Shown here: piece by piece, positions 44,401-56,135 of the stretch
Numbering within the stretch: position 1 is the stretch's first letter
Layout of the letters: every line of letters starts with the position of its first letter
Assembly (NCBI GenBank): GCA_965644295.1
Contig: CBFFRP010000376.1
Span: forward strand, 62,001-126,000
Origin: Paraphysomonas bandaiensis
Lineage: Eukaryota; Chrysophyceae
Length of the DNA stretch: 64,000 nt
Direction: 5' to 3'
Translations under genes and position numbers: made by a program
Notes under the pieces: model-generated
What the model was told of the DNA's origin: nothing
Databases searched by the model: none
The model's input: only the letters and a program-made list of their open reading frames with translations

Positions 44401-46764
44401 CAATGACGTTGATGGGGGTTTTCTCATATGGAAGTAGTGATCGACTTGTGTTATTATATGTGTGAAATCACGACAGAGCTATTGTAGCTGTCTCTCACGT
44501 TCAACAGGTACAATACTTACGATGTTCACTTCTATGCTGGATTCGCATTGTTAATGGTGAGAATTTCACAATATACTGAATATTACGTAATTTAGCTTGT
44601 AGTTGTGGCCACAGCTAGAGTTATCTCTACAAAGGGATTTTGCTCGCTCAGTTGACCTTGAGGATCCCACGATCCGAGTGATGCTCGGCGAAGGTCACCA
44701 GCGACAACGAAAGGTAGTCAGTGAACTTTATCTAGCTAATTCAGTTCTTCGCATGTATCTAGTACTTTATTCTACGAGTCGGTTTATATATGCGATTTAT
44801 ATGGTGTACTTTTCCTTATGTTTCATTAATATTGTTCTTGGCGTTGTAGATTTCAGGGCGTGTACCTCATGATCTGGGGTCGCCATCTGAAGACCCCTTT
44901 TATAGAACCAACATATACAATTTCCAGGTAATTGTGTCCGCTGCTTTGTTTATAAGACAAACGTCCTTAAGTTTTTCGTAGGATGTGTCCTTGTGGAAAG
45001 ATCTCGGGCCTAAGTTTGTTCTCCAAGTATGCAACTAAAACATTAGTTGCTGTGTTTTCTTACTTTCGCGTAGATATACCGCGATTACTTATATACTGAA
45101 AGTCCATGGTTTTTAGTGGATATGTACCCTGTAGTATGCAAAGGTTGTGAGGTTTTATTGTAGTAGTAATGTGCTGAAAGGATATTTGTTAGTCATGGAA
45201 AGTACTGCGGAGTTTGATACAGATGGGGATGGCATGATCGAGAATCAGGTGGTCCCTACCCTTGCACACATCCCTTTTGTCATGGGGTTTTATGCCAACA
45301 GAGTTTCCCTGATCAGACTTATGACATATGGACTGCGACGGGGGTGCGTACAATCTGTATATTTCTCATATTGTACTATCCGAATGACGCGTACAGTTAT
45401 GAGTACTGACTACCATTGTGGTTAGGTGCATGTCTACTGTGGCGGGCTGTGGATTGCTGCCTGTTTCGCAACTGCGGAAATGGCAAAAATCATGAACGAA
45501 GAAGTTATGGCGAGCAAGTACTGCATTCTTCTTTCGTACGTTTTTCGTATAATGCAAAGTGGGTAATTCACATAGGTATATCGAGCTTGGCACTCGGGCA
45601 CGTGCGGTTTACCACAAGGAGTTGTGGAATGGAGAGTATTTCAACTATGACAACAGGTTCATTGCTACACATTGATTTTCCTTTTGAAACTGCAATCGTA
45701 GTCAATCAGAACATCACGACAGCATCATGGCCGATATGATGGCGGGTCACTGGTACGCGTGCGTCTGCAGACTGCCCCCCGTAGGTAATGGTGCAGTTTA
45801 TCATATGCACGTAGTGTCTAGCCCCTTTTATGTCTGCAACGTATTTTCATATACTTCTGCAGTGGACCAAGAACAGGCAATTTCTTGTTTCCGAAAAATA
45901 TATGAGTAAGTATTTTTTCTACTTAGTATTTTCAATAATCAGTTGCTTTGCAGATACAATGTACTGCAGTTCGGGCGTGGAGAATTGATAGGCGCTGTGA
46001 ATGGAATGAGGCCGGACGGGCGCGTAGACTCCAGTTGTCTTCAAAGCCGAGAAGTGAGGCACCTTGTAGTGTATGTTGTCATTGATCGGATAATTTGTAC
46101 ATGAAGGTATGGACCGGTACAACATATGCTCTTGCGGCGGCTATGATTCACGAAGCCAAGACAAGATCCATTACTAAACCTACTGCGTCGGATACTGATA
46201 AATTTTCAGCAGATATCTTAAGTGCTGATTCTACAATCGCAGAGGTAGTTTTAGTTTTGTTTGCCAAACGTATTACCAGTTGGTGCGGTATTGACGTTTA
46301 GAATTTAGTTTTTACTTCTATCTGCATATTTTCTAATGTTGTGTAGATGGATTCAGAGTCGCAAGAACTACACACGATTGCCATGAAAACGGCTGAAGGA
46401 ATCCATTCGGGAGGCAAGGGCATAAATGTTGCGTTTTGAATTGCATGTTACACCGTATAAACTTAATTTCATATTGCATGATTATCTCGTGTATGTATTT
46501 GTGTGGAAAGTGTTTCATCAGCGCTTTAGTATTGTACGTAATATGTACGGGGCATATTATATCGAGTCAACTTTTCTTTGCAGGGTGGCAAAAATTTGGG
46601 TATCAATTTGCTACACCTGAAGCATGGGAACAGAGCGGGAATTACCGGTGAGTGTGTTTCCAATAATTTGTCGTACCTAAAATATATTTTACTCTAGTTC
46701 ATTGGGATATATGAGACCACTCGCGATATGGTCCATACAATTCGCATTAATGCATCAACCTTGA
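41487..46764 (+). CDS. GBA2: Non-lysosomal glucosylceramidase, GH116 (GBA2-like)
   Basis: Cleaves the beta-glucosidic bond of glucosylceramide on the cytosolic side of ER/plasma membranes. About 33 introns (mostly 45-65 nt) can be traced from [12 protein letters not shown] to a final exon ending [17 protein letters not shown] estimate roughly 1,050-1,100 residues against 927 in human. Diagnostic blocks in order are [163 protein letters not shown] and [10 protein letters not shown]. Both presumed catalytic acids of the family (Glu in FNELYF, Asp in DQTYD) are present. A Ser/Asn-rich insert of about 70 residues precedes [11 protein letters not shown]. One intron, 46414-46583, appears to be GC-AG. 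Frame and phase fit at every junction I checked. Confidence 0.92.
46414..46583 (+). other. Apparent GC-AG intron of GBA2
   Basis: The exon ends GGGAG and the intron starts GCAAGG and ends TTTGCAG. This is the only junction that joins HSG to [15 protein letters not shown] in frame; no GT donor in the needed phase is nearby. It is also longer (170 nt) than most introns of this gene. Confidence 0.7.
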
Positions 46765-47826
46765 GTCTAGTTATAATGACTCAAAAGTATAGTATTGATA
46801 CTGAAAGTCGCTCCGTCTATCTACCATAGAGTATAAATAATATGCACTATATGCATTGATCTAAACTGAAACAGATTTTCTTCAGTCCCTCGATTTTGAA
46901 CGGATTTTATAACTCAGTACTATATTGATTTAAGTTTTCTTCGCATCAGTAAATGTTTGAAGTTTTATAAAACTAATCATGTCATCATTTTAACCCTTAC
47001 TTTACTAATATTTATTATTGTTTCGTTGAAAATGGCATATTTCGATATATTGTAAGGTGGCACCTTGCAGTTTGTATAGTACAGAAGTATCATGCAGGAG
47101 TGTGTAAGTATAACTTCCTTTTACCATCTTTATCCTCTATAAGTTTCCCATATAACAAAGTCTCATGCCAGGATAGGAGTGTTTTTGTCCCTTTTTAATC
47201 TGTTTCGTGTAGTCTGTAATCGTTTTCATTCAGATGAAGAGCAATTGATGATGTCCGGGTACAATATGATTATTTAATTTGTCAGTATCCTTTGGGATGA
47301 AATTCCACCTGGGTGCAGGTGCAAACATTGTTCAAATACATATTTTGAGAATATAGTAGTCAACATTCAGCGTGTGGTAGGGATGAAGAAAGGAACCACA
47401 CTGACAAGAGAGGTGCGACGCTTTTCGATAAGGTGGATCATATGAAGATAAAGAGAATGGTGAGGAAGACGAAGCCATTCCTTTACTTAAAAGCAACCGA
47501 AAGCGCAAGAATGCACGCAGTAAACTGTGAACATAATAACATTGCACTACCAATGTTTGTGAGAGATTATATAACAGAACTAAGAATACTATGGCTGATT
47601 TTCGAAAGCGAATGACGCCTTTAGACACCTTGAAGTGTTGATGTTTTGCATGCAAGTCGGCATCTTGCCGAAGGCAATTAATTGGCAATAATTGGATAAT
47701 TGGTTAATAATTGCAATTATTATCGTTGGATACATCTCATCTATTAATTGCCAATTAAGTGTTACGCAAGCCTGTTAAATATAGAACAACATCTAACGCA
47801 GACGTCTATATAAAAAAAAAAGTACA
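46765..47826. other. Intergenic, contains a copy of repeat family 2
   Basis: Between convergent GBA2 and CEP162 genes. The part 47420-47760 is the reverse-oriented partner of 38640-38920. An A-run lies at about 47811-47820. No gene is supported. Confidence 0.6.
47420..47760 (-). repeat. Dispersed repeat family 2, copy 2
   Basis: On the minus strand it shares TTATTGCCAATTAATTGCCT, GATGCCGACTTGCA, CATCAACACTTCAAGGTGTC and CATTGGTAGTGC with 38640-38920. Short inverted motifs (TTAATTGGCAATAATTGG against ATTAATTGCCAATTAA) lie near its 47675-47757 end. Confidence 0.65.
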
Positions 47827-50800
47827 TCACTGTTGTTCGCATTGCTGCATCGCACTCACTAATTGTTCCAATTCCAACTGGAACTGCATTAACTGCTCAT
47901 CTTTCTCTCGAATTTCCTAAATAAATTACATTGAGATAAATGAAATAGATATTACTTCCCTACATGCTCATGAATCGCTTGCAAACGCAAGCGGTCCATA
48001 TTCGCCGCCACTTTGGCTTGTTCCAAAGCACCGAGTAATTCGCGTTCTCTGTTCTTCAACCTATCTTCGATAGCACTCAACTTACTTTCCATGACCTGGC
48101 AGTGCATTCACAAAAGTACACACTAGGCATATAGTCGCGTACCACATACTGCTGCATTGTTGGTGTTTGAGGAACGCGCAGAGTGTCCTTTAGATTCAAA
48201 ACCTCTGCCTGTAACTCACTTATTACATCATCCTTTCGCTTCATTTCGGAGTGATTGCTCTGTATTCTTCGATGAAAATCTTCATTCGCCTCTCTTAACA
48301 TACGCTCATATTCGGACAGCTGGTTCTTTAGCTTCTCAACGTGTTCTTTTTGGACACGAAGGTCGGACTCAAGGGAGGAAATGTGTGATGTGCTTGGAGA
48401 AGCGGTGGGTTCAACTGTTACGCGAAGAGATGCAATATCTGCCTCCAGAGCATTGATTCTGTTCTGCAAATGAGTTTTTTCTTCATCATTCTGACCAGAG
48501 AGAGCTTGTGATGGAGCTCTTGACGACGTCTCTCTGGGTTGACTAGGAGGAGTGTCTTGACCTTTAGTTTCTTGGCACGAGCTCATCAATGATATAGCCT
48601 TTAATTTCCCAAGCTCTTCCGACGTCTGTAATAGCTCGTCTTCCAGAAAGCGAATGCGATTCAGGAGCTCTTGTCTATCGTTATTTTTGTCCTTTTCACC
48701 AGTGTGTATCTCAGGAGCACCGCCTCGTTTAATTGCTTGCACCTGCGCTTGATATTTTTTCTGAAGACCTTCAATTTTCTTCGTGTAAAATGCCCGTAGG
48801 CGTGCATTTTCAGCCTCCAAGAACCTGAATCAGCCACAGGGTCAATCATATTGCGTTTCACCACATAAAGAAGGGCAAATAACTTACTGAATTCGTTCTT
48901 TGGATTGAGCGAATGTTTTCACAGGAGAATTAGGCATTCCTTTAGGCAAGGCATCTGAAGGTGCAGAAGGGATTCTTGCAACAGATGACTGTTGCTGCAG
49001 AACTTTGACTTGTTTCTCATGCTGAATTTTCATACGCTCATACTCCTGTCAGCATCACAATAATAGTTACTACATTTGCATTTATTCCGAATTACAGAAC
49101 GTACTTGGCGAATTGACGTTATTTTCTTCTCCATGTCCAGCTGACATGACTCCAATTCAGCCTTCAGATCATCTCTTTCTTTCATCAGAGACTGAATACG
49201 CAGCTGGCTGTCATCACCTAGACAACCATTATCACTGCGCGTCATGGTAAAGAGCACATTGGACAACTTTACCAGATGATATATTAGAATACAATAAATT
49301 CGCTACACTATCAGGAAATCTCTTTCGGATACTCTCACGAGCAGCTTCAAGTGCGCTCTCAAGCTCTCTGCTCCAAAAATATTACTGCATCCTCAGTAAT
49401 ATAATTTTCTCACCGTATTCGCTTTACGTCAGACGGATTTCTATTACTTCTACCCGGCTTCGTTGCTGAGGAGGTCGATAGTACACTCATATTATTAGAT
49501 TTGTAGCTCTCCAGCTCCTCTTTCAACTGCGCCCTTTCTTGCTCAACGTCTTCCAGTAATTTTTGTGTCTCTGCGTACCATGCCACCTTAGCTCGAAGTC
49601 CCTTTACTTCATTGAAGTGCTGCACTCGTTGTTGCTCTAGTTTGCTCTTCAGCTCAGTAACGGCTTGCTTGTAATCAATTTCCGCTGCTTCATCACCCTC
49701 ATGAGGACCAAACTCTACAACGCTGCCCCGCTTGACTTCTTGATCTCCAGCAGATGTGTCTCTATGAGGCTCAAGATATGGAACTGCAAAACCTTCAAAG
49801 TCGCTTTCCGCGATTCCACGCTTATCTACTGCAAGCTTTGACACACTTTCCAAATTTTTGGCTAACACAATATTCTCTTTTTCAAGTTTGTTAATTTGTT
49901 GTGTTAAGGATCCTATGCTATTCTCTTTCTGTGTACATGCCTTCTCCAACACAGCAACTTGCTCCTCCAAAGAATTTATCATTCCATCTTTATCTAAGTC
50001 TCCCCTTAATTGCTGCCACGATCTGCTGGTGGGATGTTTCGCAGGCTCCTCAGGCACAGTTACACGAGCAGAACTTCTAGAGACAGCAGAGTTGGATGCC
50101 ACCTCATTCCGAAGGCGGTTGAGCTCTTTGACAAGATTCTCTTGCTGGTCAAAGAAGTCAGCTCGGGCATCCCGCATCTCCTTGTCCTTGTCTACAAGCC
50201 GCTGGGCCAACCGCTGATTCTCCCGCTCATACATTGAACACATATTTTCGAGTTCTGATATATCACTTAAGAGCTTCTTTTGGTCTGGTGCACTGCTAGA
50301 TGCCATATCATTAGCCTCCACAGGAGACTGCCTACGCGTTTGGGGTTTATCGGCTGATTTAAGTTCGTACAACTCCGCCTTCAAGTCCCGCAACTCATTT
50401 TCCAGGGTCTGTATCTTGTCGGTCTGAGCATCATTGATACTCTATGTACCAATGTCAGTAAAGCACAGTCATATCTTATGAACAACCTGTAGTTCTTCCT
50501 TTGTCTTCGATTCCCAGGCCTTTTCCTGCTGAGACTGTAGCTGCCGATATTGTGTAGCTTCTAAAATCGATTCACGCGCGTTCAGTGCCATTTCACGCTG
50601 TGCAATAATAGCCTCCTAAATACACAACCTAACAGTTAATCAGCAAGGTATAGCGCATGCATTACTCACTTTCTCAACGGATTCTCTGAATATTGCGCGT
50701 ATCGCATTGAGAGCTTCGTCGTCTTGTCGTTGAATGAGGTCTTGTGTCGCTTGAAGAGAATACGCTGCTGATTGCTCCCTGTTCATGCGTTCACGACGTG

Positions 50801-53688
50801 TGTCAGCATCCAGCCTCTTTGACCCTATGTGATACACAGGTTACAGCCCATGCCACAATTATGGGACTGCATCATTCACACATACACGAACCTTGAGGTG
50901 CGGGTTCTGCACTTTTGCTACGTTTTCGCACGAGTTTTCGTTTGGCAGTGGAGCTGGCTTTCATCTCTTTGATTTCTCTATCAAGATCCTCAAATTGCTT
51001 CAAGAGTTTAGAGTTAACTATTTCTATTCGGCTCAGTGCACTGCCATCTTGGATTCCCCTGGAGCTCACTCTGTGGGAGGTGTGGCTATCAATTACACCA
51101 TCATCGCTATCTATTGACTGGGTGGATTGAGCCAGAACTGTCCGACCTTTAATCGTGTTCTCATCATTGCTGCGTGATCGCTCAAACTTTCTTCCCTTAG
51201 TAACTCGTTTTTTTGATTTAAGCAGAGACACCTTGGAAGAAATTTGCTGCTTCGTTGTCTGGTGAGTAGACATGCTTGCAATGTGAGCATGAAGTTCTGT
51301 AGCCGAGGGTGGGACAAGTGGTAGCACCGCATGTGGCCAGTTCGTGGACGACTTTCGCGGATCGTGACTGGATCTGTTATCGCTTACCCTAACAGATCCC
51401 ATGTACTCTCCAGGGTCTATTTCTACAGCTCGTGGACCATTTACGGAATACGGTGGGGGGTAATGATCTGAAAATGCTATGGGTTGTTGCTGATAGTACG
51501 GTGCTGACCGTCTGTTGTCGTCGTGCGGCATGAAATAGTCATACCGTTCTCCAGATTCATAGCCTGCTGTCCTATCAGGAGCACCATATCCATACCTTTG
51601 AGACGCAATTGCATATGGCTTTTGTGTTCCGCTCCTACTATCCGTATCAACAGGGTGGTGATACTCTGGTTGCGCTGAAGGGAGTTGCTGAGTGTCATAC
51701 TCATCGCCAGTGGTTGAGTATCGAGGCTCTATTCCGCCTGTGTAATATTGGGGTGAGGAGTCGCGCTCTTGTTCGTTTTTGAGTGCCTGGGCCTGCTCAG
51801 AATTCACTTGATCCGACGGTTGGGTAGCTGGACTCCTTTCTCTCGAAATCGGGTCAGAAGGAATAGACGACTGTACAGTCTCGGGCTCAGGAGGAGGAGG
51901 TGGGATTTCAGATGGAGGTGAATTCACAGGAGATTTACTAGTGCGTCCTATTGGGGATGCTATGTCCTACAAAGCAGAACAAAAAGAGTAATTACAAGTG
52001 AGATACCTCTATCAGCGATAAAACCTGCTCGTCTCGGGATGGTTCAGGTGGAGGTGGAGTTGTAGACCTTCGCACGCTTTCATCCTCTGCTGGCTTTGTG
52101 CAGTGCTCTTCATCATCGCTATAGCGTTCTCCAGATGACTGGCTTGCCTTTTCTACAGGAGTTACATTATCCTCCCCTCCTCCATCTGTGTTCTTCGTCT
52201 CATTTCCCTCTTCGATTGAAGCGAACACAGAGCTTGCAACAGAGTTGGTCAACCACCGTCTCCTTATCTCATCCATGCTGTCTCGTCCACCTGTCTGTTC
52301 GTTTACGATCTTCTCTGCTTTAACTTCTTGTGTTTGTTCACTGGGTTCCTGTTTTGCTGGTGTCATGGCATCGAAGTCGTCCATCGAGTAGCTGACGTTG
52401 GCATCATCGCTTGCTCGAACCTCTTTCGACTCCTTTGCTTCAGAAGTGGGCTTGAAGCTACTCGTCATAGGCTTCGGGCTCAAACTGCGCCGCAAGAGCT
52501 GCTGCTGCCTCCGTTTGCTATGAGTAGGTGTAAGAGGAGACGGTTCATCTGAATCGGTGTTGAGTGACTTGAAAACAGATGGAGACCCTGTGGTGTCAGT
52601 GTCCATTGGATATCGAAAATTGGGACGATTCTATAAACAAACATAAGTGCATATAGCACAATATATCGCGCCGTTATTCCGTATCGTCAATAGGTTGCTC
52701 ACCTCAACGAGATACTTCAGCAAATCTCCGTCCGACTTCCCTCCCATGGATCCATATCGTGCCATGCTGTCTCTACATCGCAGTTAGTCAGATGCAATAA
52801 ATTCCTACTACATTGAAACCTCGGTGCGTTAGTATCTTCTTCTTCAATAGACGATAGTCCAGCAGATATCATAGGCTTAGAATTATTGTTGTTGGCTGGC
52901 ATAGACGACCTTCGGTTCTGTAGATATAACCACCATCATTCCATGACAGACTTAAAACGCAGTCAGTCAGTACCTTGCTGGCTATATCAGGCGAGGCAGA
53001 GGACTTAGAAGGTAACGTTTCAATAGCAGACCGCCTTCTTCGCTCATTTGCTTTTTCTTGGCTTCTTCGCGCGGCGTGGGTTCCAACCTTAGTACTATAT
53101 CAGTAGCATAGATAAATCGGAGAGGACATTACCTCAAAGTCAGCTTCAGACAAATCGAAAGAATCGCTAGAATTCAGTCGGTTGGATTTCATTTTACTAA
53201 TTGGCCTAATAGAAAACAGTCAATATCACACCCAGGAAGCATATATGAGATTACTTCTGTTCTGAATGTGCAGGAGAATCTGCTATAGGAGTGAGATCAG
53301 GATTCGGAGACTCAGCCACACCCTCCATTATCTCATTCCAAGAAGATTTCCACGAATTATACGCATCCTCTTCCCCAACATTATCCTCTGTTGTGGTATC
53401 TATCGGAGGTTTAGCTGCCTTAGCTTGCTGTAATATCTCATTGACGCGATCATCAGTAGACATACGCCGAGTCTTATTGCTCAGTCTTTTGGTTGGCTTC
53501 TCAGGTGAAATGTCGTCATCACCGAACTCAAAGTCATACACATCTTTTCCTTTATTCTTTGAGCCTCTGTTCTTATCACTGCGGGTCGGTTCGAAGCCAT
53601 AGGGGTCAGATGTGTATGTAGGCGGTGAGCTGCCGTAGCTTTCATCTAGCCCGCTGTTGTCCCAGTTCCTATAGCCAAACCCGTCCAT
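47827..53688 (-). CDS. CEP162: CEP162-like coiled-coil centriolar/ciliary protein
   Basis: Sixteen exons joined in phase, start at 53688 (MDGFGYRNWDNSG). The N-terminal half is acidic, Ser/Pro-rich and disordered (PPPPPEPETVQ); the C-terminal half is almost continuous coiled coil. Similarity to animal CEP162 is seen in a short exon reading SIRKRFPDSVANLL (animal: ERHPNSVPALI), followed by RDDLKAELESCQLDMEKK and EYERMKIQHEKQ (animal: QFQKMKIQYEQRL), then ENARLRAFYTKKIEGLQKKY and a final coil REKDEQLMQFQLELEQLV. An early exon GKSDGDLLKYLVE is a short helix motif. CEP162 binds axonemal microtubules at centriole ends and promotes transition-zone assembly. Orthology rests on these pattern matches; a different coiled-coil ciliary protein cannot be fully excluded. 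Confidence 0.72.
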
Positions 53689-54101
53689 ATCTATCCACAC
53701 TATAGATCTACCTCCCTTCTCTTACCCCTCGTCCAGTCATTACCAGTAAGTCATATGATCTCATATCGAACACGATGTGCTGCCATCACGCTATCAGTGT
53801 CGCTGTTGACTGCGCTGCTCTGTGGGGATATTCGAATTCAATTTCCTGCAGCTGTATACCTGTACGGTATTCGTATCGTATACAGTACCGTATAGCAGAT
53901 TCTACATGCATGTTGTGCTGTATACTCTGTATAGTACAGCAGGTATAGGTACAGCAGTACTCAGTCTGTACTGTTTTTGTATGTATTACAGGAGTATGGT
54001 ATGTCTAGATGTGTCTCTGTGGCATACATGTACATGCTCCCTTGCTATCTCTACATAGTGATATGGTGGAGTGGTGTGAGTGAGAGGCGTGGTCTATAGT
54101 C
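53689..54101. promoter_or_regulatory. Shared divergent promoter of CEP162-like and secreted-protein genes
   Basis: 413 bp. At 53878-53899 lies a version of the shared 22-bp element (first 20 bases GTATAC-AGTACC-GTATAGCA; 18 of 22 positions match that at 41272). The following 60 bp are full of CTGTATAC / GTACAGCAG words. Confidence 0.5.
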
Positions 54102-55163
54102 ATGATACGCATACATATCATACTCCCACTTGTGTTGCATGCTGTTTCAGCGTATGATAGCATTCCACTGGATGATCTTAGTCTCAACAGAGAGGCAGTG
54201 GCGCTATCAGATGAGTCCATCGAGTGGTTTCCATATTCAGAGTTTGGTTTCGTGTGGAATGAAGAGGACGGAAGCACTCTCTCTTGGCGACCTCAGGGTA
54301 TAACAAGTGTGTTCACATCGAGTGGTCGTGAGCTTCTAGTGGTGTCTTGGTATGGACGAGAGCAGGAAGGGTATGATAATCGCGGCGTCAGATTGTCGTT
54401 CGTTGACTACTCAGATATCAACAACATCCTATACAGACATGTCTTACTAGTGGATGAAGATTATCGTACGTTTGAGGGCATGCATGGAGGGGGGCTCTTT
54501 GCTGTGGATGACTTAATCCACGTACCGGACTCAAGGAGTGGCACGAAGAAGGTCTACACATTTTCCATCAACTCTGTGTTATATATTCCGGAGAATGACC
54601 GCGAAAGGTTTTACAATTACGTCTATATCATACCACGAACCTCGTCATATGATGTCCCCATCACACCGTCATTTTTGTCGTACGACTGGGATCGCAACCA
54701 GGCTCTAGTGGGCACTTTCTACAAGTGTTCCGACTATCATGTTGACTCTCCTGAATGTCTTGCTGATATGCACAACACACTTGTGTGGTATGATATTGGA
54801 ATGGTCAATGCTTCAACTCCTTCTTGTGCGCCTTTTTTTAGTGAAATGCAAGGAGCTGTCTCGTCCGTAGAGGCTTCCGATCCCGAGAACATCCTTCTAT
54901 GGTCTACAAGCAGCTATGGCAGTGGACACAAGAGCCACTTGCACTCTGTGCGCCTTCCTAGTGACGCTTGCAATGATGGGACCTTAAGTATTGAGAACTA
55001 TTCATTCGTTCAATATCCCCCTGGATTGGAAGACATGCATATCCCCGCCCCTAGAAGCGTGTATACGAACTATATGTGGATGCTAACAGAGTTCGGCGCA
55101 AATGACGGTACAGGTAATTCGAGAACTGTGTTTGTCACAAATGTGAAGTACTTACTTCCTTAA
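54102..55163 (+). CDS. Secreted protein resembling an actinobacterial/fungal WRPQG family
   Basis: Intronless, 353 residues. The signal peptide is MIRIHIILPLVLHAVSA. Beta-rich, with blocks LSWRPQGITSVF, LLVVSWYGREQEGYDNRGVR then LSFVDYSD, YRHVLLVDEDYRTFEGMHGG, and a stretch of short-chain repeats like DLIHVPDSRSGTKKVYTF. This order (WRPQG, VSWY, GVRxSFVD, HVLLV, HGGG, DSxxG) matches secreted proteins of unknown function that I recall from Streptomyces and some fungi, probably a beta-propeller-like fold. The intronless structure and bacterial-type relatives suggest transfer, but this is not shown. Several Cys pairs fit an extracellular protein. The function is unknown. Confidence 0.72.
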   Translation: MIRIHIILPLVLHAVSAYDSIPLDDLSLNREAVALSDESIEWFPYSEFGFVWNEEDGSTLSWRPQGITSVFTSSGRELLVVSWYGREQEGYDNRGVRLSFVDYSDINNILYRHVLLVDEDYRTFEGMHGGGLFAVDDLIHVPDSRSGTKKVYTFSINSVLYIPENDRERFYNYVYIIPRTSSYDVPITPSFLSYDWDRNQALVGTFYKCSDYHVDSPECLADMHNTLVWYDIGMVNASTPSCAPFFSEMQGAVSSVEASDPENILLWSTSSYGSGHKSHLHSVRLPSDACNDGTLSIENYSFVQYPPGLEDMHIPAPRSVYTNYMWMLTEFGANDGTGNSRTVFVTNVKYLLP

Positions 55164-55612
55164 GTGCGCTGTTACCTAGCATGTAAATAGGAAAAGGTAA
55201 AGTGTTGTTCACATTAGCCTGCTTGCCAGTTGTGCTAGTTGTAAATGTGTAGAATCTCTCTCGCAGTAGCAAGAATTTATGTCGAAAACAAGGAGCTAAC
55301 ATGAAGTATTTCATAAGTCTGGTGTGTAAGTTTTGAAACGTTCCTAGTGTAAAAAAAGCAGCTTATTCTCTGCTCGGAGTATGTATTCGGTTCGAGAAAG
55401 AAACTATCGTTCATAATATATCATTTAGAATAACTTTGTATTACACAGTTTTAAGTAAAACGAAATATTGAATATTCAGTCAACCTTTGTAAGCAGATTA
55501 CAAGACACTTCTAGCTATATTTAACCACGGGAAAAATTATGAGCGCAGAACGTTATTCCTTATCTCTAGGTTATATTGTAGCTTATCCTCATGCTGTTGA
55601 AAAACTCAGTTT

Positions 55613-55680
55613 TGAATGTCTTACTATTAGCAATAGACGTATAAGATTCAGTGCTTAAGTCTGTTATCCTCCAATTTAAG
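55613..55680 (+). repeat. Dispersed repeat family 1, end fragment
   Basis: TGAATGTCTTACTATTAGCA end only, truncated after about 65 bp and directly upstream of another copy. Confidence 0.7.
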
Positions 55681-55689
55681 AGCAAAAGA

Positions 55690-56135
55690 GTAGTGAATGT
55701 CTGATATTAGCAATAGGGTGAAAGAGTCAGAACTAATGAAGCAAAGCAATGTATATAACTAACCAGTGCTTAACTCTAATATCCTACTATTTAATGCTAC
55801 GAAAGCTGCTTATGCGTCACCGCAAACATCAAGGTGCAACCACTTTCGCTCCATCTGATAATTTCAGGCTTTTGAGTCCTTAAGGTGAACTAGCCCGGAT
55901 GCTTGACCTCAGCAGGCAGCCCAATACCCCGGATGCCCTTGAGGTGGCCCATACCCGGATGCTTGAATTCAGCAAACAACCCAATACCTCGGTTACTCTT
56001 TAGGTGGGCCTATTTCCGGATGTCTATTTATTCGTCAAAAGGCCCAAGACGTCTACACAAGTGACATTTATTATAGTGTCCCTTGTACCACACAAGCATT
56101 ATGCTGACTGTATATGCGGCTTACATTAGTTTGAA
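55690..56135 (+). repeat. Dispersed repeat family 1, copy F
   Basis: Begins TAGTGAATGTCTGATATTAG and reaches CTTGTACCACACAAGCATTA before losing similarity. The CCCGGATGCTTGA..CAGCA block is duplicated in tandem (about 55893 and 55950), which is unique to this copy. The CACGAGAAGGTGCGAG end is missing. Confidence 0.8.
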
